The notes under the pieces were generated by a model. The model worked only from the letters and a program-made list of their open reading frames with translations. It made no database searches and was not told where the DNA came from. Both the position numbers and the translations under genes were made by a program. A DNA stretch of 64,000 bases. It comes from Prorocentrum cordatum. Its lineage: Eukaryota; Sar; Dinophyceae; Prorocentrales; Prorocentraceae. This document shows, piece by piece, positions 39,661 to 50,640 of this stretch (the first letter of the stretch is position 1; each line of letters begins with the position of its first letter). Where the stretch lies: contig CAUYUJ010000725.1 of assembly GCA_963575745.1 (NCBI GenBank), forward strand, positions 331,501 through 395,500, read 5' to 3'.

Positions 39661-41155
39661 TCGCGGACGCGTAGCCAAACGCTGTGAGACCACGCCAACC
39701 GCCAGAAAAAAATAGAGCTGTCGGGCCGCCCGCTTTTAAAGCGTCCGAAGCCCAGCCCCGCCGGAAAGCATGCGTACCCCAAGCTGCTGGCGATTCCAAA
39801 CCTGCAGCGGCTGCTCCCAATTTCAGCAGCGCCAGCGACTCGGAATACCTGATATGGCTGAAAGGCGGACGCACGTGCGCCTCTAATTGCTGGAGGGCGC
39901 ACACGCCGCATATGCTGGAGCCGAGGACCTCGCAAATGCACTGCCTTGTAACTACCACCGGCTCTTTGTAACATTTCCGTTTCATGTACGTAATCGAACA
40001 TGAAAGTTTGCCACGTTTTTTTTCTGAACGCCACAGGCGCCAGCCCTGTGCCTATGATCAGTGTCTCGCTATATCGCAAAGTAAAATGACGAGACACAGC
40101 CCACGACATGGCCAGGTCACGCTTGCCTGCGCCCACACCTCATTCATATAACAAGCGCGTATCTTGCACAGAAGCCCGCATCCTCGGACGGCGAAGACCA
40201 CGCACCGTGGATTTCTCTGCACCACGGACCAATCGCGAGGTGTCGCTCAAAGCGCCCGCCTCGCATTTGAGCCAAGCCAACACGGACCGCAAGTGCGATA
40301 GATACTTCGACAAAGAAGCACCGTTGCGAAACAACGTTGCGAAACAGTACAGCGATGCCTCAGCAGGCGGCCACGGCGGCTGCGCTGTCAGAGCCGCCGC
40401 GTGGCCCCACAATTGCACAGCTGATGCGTACGCCCCTGCGCTCTTGCGCCACCCTTGGAACTCCATCCAGCAAGCCTACTGCGCGAACTGAAAGCTAGAA
40501 GTATTGTTGTCTCTCGCCCGTGCCAATTCCTCAGTTGGCGTGCCTGCTACTGGAAGCGGCGCAGCCGCCTGCTTGCCCAGAATACGAATGGCATCTGCAA
40601 GAACCGAAGGAGCAGGCGGCCTGCGGAGTTTTGCCGCTTCGGAAATCATGGCCAAAGCGGTCGCTGCAGCCTCGACAGCAGCGGCGCCGGACTGCCTGCG
40701 ACGCTGGCTGGCGGAGCAGGGGCCGTGCATTTTGAGCGCAAGGCACATCGCGGATCACCTCTGAGATGTGCTATGCCCGCCCGAGGCGCGCTATGATGGA
40801 CAAGCTCCCGGTTGGCCACTGTCATGCAAAATTAGAGAAAGTATTGAACGATGGCTGTGTCCAGTGTTTGCAAAGCCGACCACACTTCTGCCGCTTCACC
40901 CACGGTTAATCCGCCGAAGTCGCTCGGCGCCACGGCCCCTTCTTTCTGCAGAGATTCAGCCACGGCCCCCGCGCCAGGAGCTGGGAAAGGTCTTCTCGCG
41001 GCCAGAGCCGCCCTTCCGAGCAACGCCCGAAACTCTTCCGTAACAGAGTTATGCGGCACATTTCTCTCGGACCCTTCTGCTCCAGACGGCGCGCCAGGGG
41101 CAGCATGGCGACGCTGCCATTGTTCTCTGCTCTCGTTCAGGAAACGCAACGCCAT
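39660..41155 (-). pseudogene. Tyrosine recombinase of element 3, broken and 3'-truncated
   Basis: Begins at 41155 (MALRFLNES) by alignment with the other copies. Pieces in order: 41155-40832, 40748-40476, 40466-40140, 40136-about 39990, then 39985-39660 in another frame. Breaks are at least two frameshifts plus TAG at 40476 (before WMEFQGWRKS) and TGA at 40140. The TGA occupies the Trp of LAQWC/LVEWV in the other copies. Catalytic residues are still visible: SRHFTLRYSET, WGTHAFRRGWA, SGGWRG and GYASA. The C-x-C-x7-C-x2-C motif is at 39899-39940. Confidence 0.85.
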
Positions 41156-41299
41156 CCAAAACGAAAGCGCGCGAATACTGAACCTGAGCCAAAAGCTACG
41201 GACAACGCACTGGTGAACGTCATGCACGCACACATCCGCAGCAAATGCTTCAATTTCACAGAACGCATGCATTTTTTTCTTCCTCGGTAGCCCGCTCGA

Positions 41300-43464
41300 T
41301 GCACTCACACAGCCCACGGGAGATTTGACGGCCATGGCCATTCGACCTGTCCAAAATGTAAACTCTCGAGCGTTGCGCGGCTCCCGCGGGCCTTGCTCGC
41401 ACGGGTCGGCCGTCCGCCAGGTTCAACGCAGATGGCACGTAGTGAGCATGCATTAGAACATTCGCTCGCGCCAGCTCGAACCAGACCGACCCCAATACTG
41501 CATTAAAATCGGCCTGTCTCGAACATCCGCGCAGCAGAGTCTGCAACGCGGTAGTGTTGTCAATGAACACCACCAGCTCTGGGTGCGCCACGGCTTGCTG
41601 CAAGAAAAAATGCACGCCACACGGCAGCGAGAAGTTCCCACAGCGTGACCTGCGTGCGTCGGGGCAACGCCCATGACCATGCCGCGGCCGGGACAGCCGT
41701 CGCTGCCCATACCCGACGGGCTGGTGTCACGAGCACGAACGCAAGCTGTCCCCCGCCCGTTGCATCCGTGTATAGGATGCACCGCTGACGGCACGGCTGC
41801 CGGAAACTAGCAAAAGCCGACGGGGCTGAGCACAAATATCGCTCCCACCACCGCAGTGCACTGCGCACCCGGTGCGTCAGCACTGCGCGGCCGCACTTGC
41901 CATGCCAAAACAGCGGCGCGAGAAATACTCTCGCACCTCTGCCAAACACTGCCGTGGCGCCCCAGCTTAAACGCCCAGCCAACTTCGCCGCACCTGCGGG
42001 GGACAACGAATTAGCCTGCAAAGCCTGGCGAATTTGAGCTAGCCACTTTTCTTTCTTATCCTCGCCGATCCAAAACCACATGCCGTTTGGGCAAGCTTTC
42101 GCCGCTACTCCTAAGACAACTGTTTGGTCGGCCTCTGTGGCTGCTTTCGCGTCGTCCAACCTCCACCCTAGCAAATCGACTACGAGCTTTCGCGCCAAAT
42201 TTGCAGTTCCTCTGGGTCCTGTATGTGCCCCGTTGTTTGCAATATCCAGGGCCGCATCGCCTCCGAAAAGATCGTCCACGAACCGCGGCTGCACGACCAA
42301 AAAGACGACAGCCAACAGGGCCTGGACAGCACTGCCAAAGCGATGCCACGCGAATACAGACGCAGCCGAGCCAAACGGGCACGAGAGAAGCTGCAAACCT
42401 CTATCACTGCGCTCTGCCTCAGCCCAAGTTGCAACGGCAAAATGCAGATGCTCGCTTCGAATCGGCAGCATTTTAAAAGCCGACTTGAAATCATCTTTCC
42501 TGAAAAGGAAAGTAGCGCCGGGATGACCACCTACACACGCCCGCGCGACGCCGACTAAAGTGTCAAGCGAATCGTGGTGCATCTCCTCGGGGATCGCTGT
42601 GGCGCTGTTCACACCGTTGTCAGTGAAATCGTCGATCAACCGCACCTTGCGACGCTTACGGCCGCTCTGTTCCTGCCAACCTTCGTCGACAGGGAATCGG
42701 GCTGTTAAAAGACAGCGATGGCGAGAAAGCGAAACCCAGTGAGCCTTACGCTCTGCTACTTCTTGCAAGCATTTGGTGCGGAACGCCTCTGCAAGTTCTT
42801 GGTCAGGCACTATGGAACGACGAACCCTGTTCAAAGTGCAGGCGTTGCGTTCATCTAAATTCTGATAGAGTTCCTCCACCGTCGTTGCGGAGACACTCAC
42901 AGCCCTGGCAGGCTGAATCCCGCTCGGCTGCAAATCCCCTACGATCGGGAAACCGAAAGCTAAACTATTCACAAGCTCGGCGTCTGGCCAGCTGATATAT
43001 TCTAGCATCTCCCTCAACAAGAAAAGGTTCTTTTCAGGACCTAAAACGCTCTGGCACTGCAAAGGCAAACGAGAGAACGTTTGCAGCCAGAGTGGGTCCG
43101 TCACACGTTTCCTTTCTTCCCAATCAGACACAGCACTTGCGCGGTGTTCATGCAGTTCTGCCGGCGACATGTCGGCAGCTTTGCAAAGCGCATTCTTAAA
43201 AATCTCAGGCAAGCAAATGCCCGGGACGACAAGTGGCAACGCGAGCGCCCATTCAAAGTGATCAGCCGGACACATCGTTGCACACCTGGCCTTGTCAGAA
43301 TTTAAATGGCGCACCGCAGCGCAAAACTCGTAAAGGAAATCTTTACGTTCTGCGGAGCGCGCAGCAGAATCGGGAACGCCGGTCTCCAACCGGACGCGTC
43401 CATCCAACTCCGATTCGCTGTCGTCTTCCTCGGGTGCGTCGCTATCGGAGCTGTCGTGACCAGC
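41300..43464 (-). pseudogene. DIRS-type RT-RNase H of element 3, frameshifted
   Basis: Open in the same frame as gag from the codon after the gag TGA (43465-43467), through an acidic linker (SSDSDAPEEDDSESE). Motifs: RLIDDFTDNGVN, KDDFKSAF, FVDD at 42271-42282, LGWRLDDAKA, YTDATGGG, WELLAAV. Near 41610 the frame shifts; the next frame gives VVFIDNTTALQTLL and NLADG. A second one-base shift near 41398 is needed to reach a normal end (PTRASKARGSRATLE…) and TGA near 41305. Confidence 0.83.
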
Positions 43465-44661
43465 TCACTTCTTGTACTGCTTCTTCCAGCCCTGCCACTG
43501 GCTCGACTTGCCCCAGGACGCAATGTCATCGTCTCGCTGCCGCTTCGGGGGCCTTCGGTTGCCCTTGGACTCGCCCTTGTCGGCGCCTTTGGGGAACCCC
43601 GCCTTGCCGCTGCCTTTGCCGCCCTTGCCGCAGGCGCTGGAGATGCCGGTCGCAACAGACTTAGCAGTGAACTTGTTGAGTTGCTCGCCACGCTGCTTCA
43701 CCTTGTCCGCTGCCTTTCGAACCATGTCGTCGTCCAGCTTGCAGAAGAAGTCGGACACGCTCTCGTCGCCCCGCTCCAAAGAGCGAGCCATGGGAGAGGT
43801 TGAAAATGTACGCGAGCAAATCTGTCTGAGTGCACACTTCCATGAGCACGCACTTGATGCCCCATTGGAATATGTGACCGACAAAGGTAGCGAAGCCCAT
43901 GTAATCCAACTTAAGTTCGTTTTCTCTGGCTTTCTTTTCGTCCAACACTGCCTTCAATTTATCTTCAAGAGAGCCGATTGTCGGGGCGACCTGCGCCACT
44001 GGCGTGCGCGACCACTCGGGCCTGTGGTGCGTTTGGAGGCATTCCCCGTCTGCACTGCCAACGTACCGCCGGCCTTTGGAAGCGGCGATTTTTCCTGCCT
44101 GCTCAAACTTCGCCAGATTCTCTTCGGAGGGCAAGCCATCTTGTGGAAAGTTCTCGAGGCCCACCTTGGCCAAGCGTTTGGCCAGGTCAAAGGAAAGACC
44201 GAGCTTCGCAGGCGGCGTGACAGCAGCTGTTTGCGCATTGACAAACTTTCCATCGCCTGCTCCAAGCCAGAGGACGTGCCAGAGGCAGCTGGCTGCTCCT
44301 TCATGTCTTTGGCTTGACAACGCTTCTGCACACGAAGTGCCACAGCCATCATGGCAGATGTGAGTGTGAACTCTTTCCAGCCTTCCTCTGAAAAGGGTTT
44401 GTCCCCAACCGTCAACCCGGTGCGCAGACTGTCACGGATGAACTCGTTTGCGAAATCCTCTGTGTGCACGGATTGAACCACCTCAGCCATGGCACGCGCA
44501 ACACCAGTGTAAAACCGGATGTCGTGTTTTGCCCGGGCGTTCTCGTCCACGCACGTCGCGAACTCCACGAACGCGTTCCGCGAGTCCACGGACGCACCAG
44601 CGAAAGCACTTTCGGGCAATGTGGCCAGATCTGCCACGATGTCTGCAGGAGTGTACGCCAT
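43465..44661 (-). pseudogene. Gag-like protein of element 3, frameshifted with internal deletion
   Basis: Starts at ATG 44661 (MAYTPADIVADL). The frame changes near 44240, then gives LGLSFDLAKRLAKVG, GSADGECLQ and RPEWSRTPV. Near 43800 about 25-30 residues corresponding to the GGVNTAYQYD region of elements 1 and 2 are missing and the frame changes again. The basic C-terminal tail (GKGGKGSGKAGFPKG) is intact and ends in TGA at 43465-43467, in frame with pol. Confidence 0.8.
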
Positions 44662-46100
44662 GCTGCTCTTTGGAAGAGGCAAAGAACCGCACAGACAGCC
44701 AACTGGGCAATGCGCCGTTGCAACACTCGAGCTTCAAAGGCAACAGGGACGCAAGGCAGCCGCACATCCAGTGACCGGCGCTGAGGCGACGTGCTTGCTG
44801 TTTCAGGGAAATAACAGAAGACCCTCCCGCCTCCTATCCCCCTCTGCGGCCTGAGTGCACCACCCAGGCCAGCAGACGGCGTCGTAGGAGGCCGGGCTGA
44901 CACAAACTGCCCATCGGAGCGTGCGATGCAAGAAAGCAGCCAACCGAAAAGACAGATAGAATGACATGATGGATGGAGCGCCCAATTAGGCGACAGTGTC
45001 CATTCGGACGATCTGCGAGAGGGCTTGCGCACGTCCCTCGCTACATGGCACTGCTGGCCGACCCCGCGCCAACTCGGCAGCCTGTTCACTCTGCCGACCT
45101 GAAGCTCCTTCTGGGCCGAAAAATTTCCGAAATCCGATGGGGCAAATTCCCGTGGGAAATCCTCCCAGTTGCAGCCCCAGCTGCCGAATTTTCAGCAGCC
45201 ACACCAGAATTTAATTCTGAGCTCGCTGGTGAGAGGGCGTCAGCATGGATATTCCGACTACGCGCCGTTTGGGGCGCAGGCCCCCCGGAGTCGGTCGAGG
45301 ACGGGAGTGCTGCACAAGTGCAAAAGCACCCCCGCCCTCGTTGTGTGCAGGTGGGGGGTTAGCCAATGCCCCCCCATTAAGGACTGGCTTCTGCCGCCTG
45401 CACACATCCGGCCCCGAGTGCCCAGAGTGTCCGTAGCCTCTCCGTCTGGCTCCTGCGGTTTCGGACAACGCGGTGGCCCGACTGCAGCCAGCCAGCGCGC
45501 AGATCCCAGCTTTCGCGCCCGACGACGCGAAAGCAACCAAACAGTCCGGGCCGAAACTTCCCGCAAACGCGCGGATTGCGCGCAAATCGCTGGTCGCGAA
45601 ATGCGGCCACAGGCGCGAAATCGCGCCACTTGCGACGCTGGGCGCGTCTGCGCCGCAGAAAGAAAACGCGAGACCGCGCTTTGCACCTTGCGCGCGCCGA
45701 TTCGGCGAGGTCGCGCACATTCGAATGTTGCGCCATTGCTAGAACACACGCAATTAACAATTGCGTTTTGAACGCGCGAGACCGCGCAAGAAACGAACGC
45801 CGAACCTCAAATCAGCGGCGCTGTGCCACCACGCATGGCTTTTGCTGAGAACACGCACGAATCCGCGTCCTCCCCGCGCACGCATGCGCGCCAGCGCACC
45901 CCAAGAGCAATACTGGCCGCGCTTGCATGGAACGCGCAGAAACACGCCCCAAATGCAATACTGGGCGCGGCCCAGAGAACGCCACAGCGCACAGGCGACC
46001 TGCACGCACCTGCCCGGGCCGACGGGGTCGCTGGCAAGAGGCCCGGCAGCCGCCAGGGCACAGCAACTGGGCGGCGAGGGGCACTAACGCAAAGAACCGG
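44662..46100. other. 5' flank of element 3 and GC-rich unique DNA, no gene recognised
   Basis: The first few hundred bases are presumably the leader of element 3 but show no close match to the element 2 leader. 45480-45760 is rich in cgcgaaatcgcgc-type words on both strands. Several open frames exist, all Arg/Ala-rich, with no recognised similarity. Confidence 0.4.
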
Positions 46101-46625
46101 CGACGCAGGCTAGGAAACGCAGACGAAGGCACGCCAGCCGGCACAAAAACAACACACCAGCGACGAGGAGCAAGCAAAGAGCGGCCCTGGCCGGAAGACC
46201 TGCGACGAGACTGCAGCAGCCCCCGCGCAGGTGAAGAGCACTGGCCAGCAAGGGCGCGGGCTTGGGGGCGCGGCCACGAGGGCCGCAAGCAACCGGCAGC
46301 CAGGGACGCCAGCTTGCGAAAAGAAGGCGGTGGCCAGCAAGGGCACATGCCTTGGGTTTGGCTTGCGCCAGGGACCCATTTGTGCAAGGCACTGGCCAGC
46401 AAGGGCACGGGCCAGGGACCTGCATGCGCCAGGCACCCCTGCACATTGGCGAACGTGACGAGCAAGCGCCCGCCAGTGACGAGGGAGGCGCTGGCCAGCA
46501 AGGGCACGGGCCTGGGGTTTGGCAGCAAGGCCAGGGACCCACGTTGCGCAGGGGTCACCGGCAGAGCCTATTTGGTTGCCTCGCCCTCGGCATAAGCGAG
46601 GATCACTGGCAGAGCCTAGTTGGTT
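46100..46625. repeat. GGCCAGCAAGGGCACGGG irregular array
   Basis: The word ggccagcaagggcacgggc recurs near 46243, 46332, 46394 and 46493, with irregular spacing and shared ccagggacc and gcgcc segments. Two related 50-bp ends (accggcagagcctatttggt and actggcagagcctagttggt) follow each other at 46557-46630. Confidence 0.65.
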
Positions 46626-46661
46626 GCCTCCCCTGCGCCGTGCCACCACGCTGCGGGCGCC

Positions 46662-46873
46662 AGAAACGGCCCGCGCGGGCACAGCCGCACGCAGCCCACC
46701 ACCACCTGCGGGCAACAGGACTGCGCGGAGCAAGAAACTCTCAGGCCACACAGGCCGCCAACAGCAACGCCGCCACGGCAACCTGGCCGAGAGCGCCGCC
46801 GCCACACAGGGCAGCTAGGTCCAGGACACGCGACAGACACGACCAACAAGACAGACGACAGCGACCGACGGAC
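46662..46873 (-). repeat. 212-bp inverted copy of 37724-37935
   Basis: The reverse complement matches 37724-37935 over 212 bp with few substitutions and one compensating indel. The right end (gaccgacggac) abuts the GGTGTCCCGAT array directly. Confidence 0.85.
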
Positions 46874-47875
46874 CGGTGTCCCGATGGTGTCCCGATGGTG
46901 TCCCGATGGTGTTCCGATGGTGCCCCGATGGTGTCCTGGTGGTGTCCCGATGGTGTCCCGATGGTGTTCCGATGGTGCCCCGATGGTGTCCTGGTGGTGT
47001 CCCGGTTGGTGTCCTGATCGGTATCCCGATTGTGTCTTAGTGGTTTCCCGATGGTGTCCCGATGGTGTCTTGGTGGTGTCCAGGTTGGTGTCCGGATGGG
47101 TATCCCGATTGTGTCATCGTGGTGTCCCCATGGTGTTTCGATGATGTCCCGATGGTAGTCCGATGATGTCTCGATGGTAAGCCGATGGCGTTGGTATTGC
47201 GATGGCGTCCACATGTTGTCAACATGGTGTCTCAATGGTGTCTTGATGGTGGCCACATGGTGCCCCGATCGTGTCCACATGGTGTCCCGATGTTGTTCCG
47301 ACGTCATCCCGGTGGTTCCCACATTGTGCCGATGGTGACCCGATGGTGTCCACACGGTGTCCCAATGTTGTCCACGCGGTGTCCCGGCGATGCCTCGATG
47401 GTGTCCAGATGGTGTCCCGATGGACACATGGTGTCCACATGGTGTCCATATGGTGCCCCGATGGTGTTCCGACGGTGCTCCGATGGTGCCCACATTGTGC
47501 CCCGATAGTGTCCCGATTGTGTTCCAGTATGGTGTCCACATGGTGTCTCCATTGTGTCCCGATGGTGTCCACATGGTGTCAAGATAGTGTCCGCATGGTG
47601 ACTAGATGGTAGCATGCTCCGCAGTGTCTTCAGGTGCCCCTCCGGGTTATATTTCGAGGATTTCCCACTGGTGCCCCGATCGGTGCCCCGATGGTGTCCA
47701 CATGGTGTCCTGATGGTGCCCAACGGTGTCCACATGGTGTCCCGATGGGTGTCCACATGGTACCCCGATTGCGTCCTCATGGTGTCCACATGGTGTCCAC
47801 ATGGTGCCCCGATGGAGTCGAGATAGTGTTTCGATGGTGTCCCGATGATGCCCCAGTTGTGTCCCAATGGTGCAT
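46874..47875 (+). repeat. GGTGTCCCGATG array (1 kb)
   Basis: About 1 kb of 10-14-bp units (ggtgtcccgat, ggtgtccacat, ggtgccccgat), regular at the left and mixed to the right. A short unique interlude lies at about 47600-47670. Open frames across it give Met/Val/Ser/Arg/Trp/Cys/Pro repeats, taken as non-genic. Confidence 0.9.
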
Positions 47876-48055
47876 TACCTGAAGGGTGATCGTATAGGTG
47901 TGTATATAGCTATGGATAGCATGTCCTTTTCCCGCGGTACAACCGAAGGGATGACGTTTTCTCCGTGTGGGTGCCAGGGAAGGTTCCAGGTGGCTCCATG
48001 CCCCAAGAGGTTTTGAGTGGCCAGGAGGCCTCCAAGACGCCAAGAGCAGTCACAT
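47876..48055. other. Unique DNA upstream of the retropseudogene
   Basis: No gene seen. This is the pre-insertion flank; it contains ccaagaggttttgagtggcc-type words similar to those further downstream at 49.6-49.9 kb. Confidence 0.4.
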
Positions 48056-48075
48056 AAAGATCCCAAGAGGGATTC
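48056..48075 (+). repeat. Target-site duplication, left copy
   Basis: AAAGATCCCAAGAGGGATTC, identical to 49516-49535. At least 17 bp must be duplicated target; the leading As of the right copy could belong to the tail. It directly precedes the spliced-leader relict. Confidence 0.93.
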
Positions 48076-48076
48076 T

Positions 48077-48098
48077 TCCGTAGCCATTTTGATTCAAG
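48077..48098 (+). other. Dinoflagellate spliced-leader relict (DinoSL)
   Basis: TCCGTAGCCATTTTGATTCAAG against the established DinoSL consensus DCCGTAGCCATTTTGGCTCAAG (recalled, not searched): 20 of 22 positions agree, with GC to AT at positions 16-17. Found directly after the left target-site duplication. Confidence 0.92.
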
Positions 48099-48189
48099 TG
48101 TGTGTTGGTGGTCTCCCCGTCGTACGTGTTCTAGTATCTGGCATTTGCATTATTACAATGTTGCTTGAGCTTTGTTTAACCGTTTTTAA

Positions 48190-49145
48190 ATAGTTTCATC
48201 CAGCAGTGGCCTATCACTTGTAGATACGCCTGCGCCGTACGACAATGAGCTCTACCACGGCAGTGAAACACCAATATGCTGGGATCGTAAAATCATGGAC
48301 GATGACTTGTCAGTTTACTTCGGGGCGGGAGGACCGCTCACAAAACAGTCGTCCAGTAACAAGTTCATCACATTACTTGGAGAACGAGAGAGCGGCACGA
48401 ATTGAACTGCAGGGCATTTGAGTGGTTGTTTGCCTCAATTGTCTGTCAGCCTTGCCATCAGTGACTGGAAGCATTTTTTCCAGTGGGAGGAGCGGGCAAG
48501 GCCCGAGGATCTTGAGCGTTCCGAAGCAACTGTCATCATCATGCGGAAGCCGTTGGAGTGGGTGATGGGTATGCGCCACAGACCATGGCATGCACCAGCA
48601 CATCGAGGGCTTCCTTGGGAGGAATTCGTAACGAAGCCATGGACCATGGAGGTACCGAGTGACAATGCCACCTGCACAGATAGAGTACCCTGCAAGGGAT
48701 GTGTACATCGGGGGCCTTATTCAAGCCACTGCCCACTCTATGAGTTGCATCCGCGAGGAAGTAGAAAACCCTACAACGATATGTTGGGTCTGCGCGCTGA
48801 TAAGTTGATTAACTTAGCGAATGTGTCTGCATGGATGAAACCTGTTGGTAAAACAGTTGGTGTTTGGTATGATGATCTACTGGAAAACGGAACAGGGAAA
48901 TAGATTTCGACATTGTCTAAATTAATCGGCAAGGAATCTCATTGCGATCCATGGCCTGCCCAGCCAGAGAAGGAAAGCATTACCAACCGTATCCCGAAGG
49001 CTATGAGAAGTGGATGGATACACATGTGCACTCTCATTCTGAACTCATCTTCGACACGTTCTCGAAAGCAACTTTGACAGGCGACGCATCTGCAGTTAGG
49101 CAGTGGACACTTTTATCGCAGCACCTCGATTTTAGCCATCCTTGA
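48190..49145 (+). pseudogene. Sulfotransferase-like retropseudogene
   Basis: One frame is open from about 48190 to TAG at 48901, interrupted by TGA at 48403-48405. It reads ITLLGERESGTN-stop-, then VIIMRKPLEWVMGMRHRPWH, YNDMLGLRADKLINL and GVWYDDLLENG. These match the pattern I know from sulfotransferase-like proteins: a GERxSGTN(W) cofactor-binding start, an RxPxxW…RPWHAP segment and a Y-D/E-DLL segment. The TGA lies where the family normally has Trp. After TAG the same frame stays open for about 60 codons with plausible sequence (CDPWPAQPEKESITNR), while another frame is open at 48942-49145. The start codon is not identified (ATG 48295 is in frame). The enzyme class is inferred from motifs only. 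Confidence 0.65.
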
Positions 49146-49496
49146 CACGGGAGCACAGCCTCTTTGGTTTCAGATCAGACCGCAAGGGATTAGGAGGAGG
49201 AGGAGCAGGGGAGGAGGAGGGAGGAGTAGCCTCAGTCCTCAATCCTGAGGCTTTTTTCAGGGGCCCAAGCCCAAACTTGCCTGACCTGCCTCTGCTGTTG
49301 GCAATTCAGGTGCGCGTTTTCTAGGAAGAATATTTCCGGAGCACCACCCATGTGAATATCATCCGTGGTTTCATCGTCATCAGAATTCATGTCATTGTTC
49401 TGATGCTACCCGACCGCATGATTACCCTGCTGGAGCGCATTTGGCGCGCCGATTGGTGGTTTGGGCACATTTGGCGTCTCTACCCTGCTGTTTACC

Positions 49497-49515
49497 AAAA
49501 AAAAAGCAAAAAAAG
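49497..49515 (+). other. Retroposed poly(A) tail
   Basis: Nine As, GC, seven As and G, directly followed by the right target-site duplication. Interruptions are few, consistent with moderate age. Confidence 0.9.
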
Positions 49516-49535
49516 AAAGATCCCAAGAGGGATTC
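49516..49535 (+). repeat. Target-site duplication, right copy
   Basis: Identical over 20 bp to 48056-48075; sequences differ immediately beyond (CGAGAGG here, TTCCGTAG there). Confidence 0.93.
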
Positions 49536-50640
49536 CGAGAGGCAAAACAATTGATTATCCTATGGTTGTTGAGGGGCTTTCGTTTTCTCGCTTTGTCGGC
49601 GTCGTGAGAGTCCAAGATAGCGCGAGAGGCCCACTAGATCGCCTCAAGACGGCCCACCGAGGGCCTTCAGCTAGCCCTGAGACTCCCCAACAGGGCAGCG
49701 CCAAGAGGGCTCCAACACAGCCTCAGGAGACGTGCAAGACAGCCACAAGCAGCCACACATTGCCGAAGAGGACTCCGGTGAGCCCCAGAGGGCCCCAAGA
49801 CGACCCTAGAGCCCCAGGGGGCCCCGTAGAAAGGGTTCTAGACGGAGGCAACACAAGATCGGATCGTCGAAAAGGTTCCTCCGAGCCCCCTAGAGCAAGG
49901 AACGCCCCCAATGTGGCCACATAGTGACTCCGGAGGCTTTAGCCTTCAACGCAGGTCGCACAAATTTCAGAAAACACCGACTGGCACCCTGGACCGTCTA
50001 TAGAGCCCCTGGCCTTCACCCAGAGGATTCCAGGAAGGCGCAGCAGGAGCGAAGCTGGAATAAGCGCACGAAAGACTCCAAGATAGGATTCAGGACATCA
50101 GCAATCACGGTCTCTTATATCTGTCTATACAATTTCCGCGCGGACACTCGCACCGTCGCCGGTTCTTCGCTCAGGACACGCTGCGTTTGCTGCGAATCCG
50201 CTCCTTTCGCGCCTTCCCGCGCCCAAAGGCGAGAGCCACATGATGATAACCACCCGCCTTCCATGCTTGGAGCTATTGCACATTTCAAGCTTATGACCCG
50301 CCAGTGGCGAGGAAGCCAGGCGGAACGCCCAGCCAATCCGACCGACCCGTCTGAGGGTTCGACAGGGAGGAGTTGTTTGTGAGGAACAGGGATGGAGGAG
50401 AAGTGGAGGAACAAAAATGATAATGAGGCCTCTCGATGGCTATGTCTCAACAGCGCACACTCGAGTGCACATCAGAACTGGGCGCACAGGGGCTGCGGAG
50501 AGAAGCGAGAAGAGCCGCGAGTTAAACAGGGCGCAGCAGTGGGGCGCGACCGTACACGGTGTACAGTACTAGGAGAGCGCAGCGTCGAACACTGCGCGGT
50601 CTGGCAATGGCAGGGTTCATCTGCCAAGCGCAGGAGGGTG
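49536..50640. other. Unique DNA with degenerate AGGGCC/AAGAC words, no gene recognised
   Basis: 49600-49920 is a loose repeat of gcc-aag-acg-gccc type words (gccccaagacgaccctagag). It appears inverted in style at 51675-51990 (cttgggggcctc). 49930-50640 looks unique. Open frames have no recognised similarity. Confidence 0.45.

Larger units (their letters stand above)
39660..44661 (-). mobile_element. DIRS-like tyrosine-recombinase retrotransposon, element 3 (decayed)
   Basis: Minus-strand copy with gag, RT-RNase H and recombinase in the same order as elements 1 and 2. Each gene carries frameshifts or stops. The recombinase C-terminus is cut off at about 39665, after GYASA, next to the microsatellite region, so the 3' end with any hairpin is missing. 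Confidence 0.85.
48076..49515 (+). mobile_element. Retroposed spliced-leader mRNA copy
   Basis: A 1.44-kb insertion that starts with a dinoflagellate spliced-leader relict and ends with an A-rich tail (49497-49515). It is flanked by a 20-bp direct repeat. This is the expected structure of a trans-spliced, polyadenylated mRNA that was reverse-transcribed and inserted by LINE-type machinery. Tail-flanking duplications are identical, so the insertion is not very old. Confidence 0.92.

Noticed and set aside
24258-48405. Reassignment of UGA to Trp in this genome
   Set aside because: TGG is used freely for Trp, and TGA ends the pol genes of elements 1 and 2 and the recombinase of element 1 where relatives also end. 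The observed cases fit decay or read-through better.
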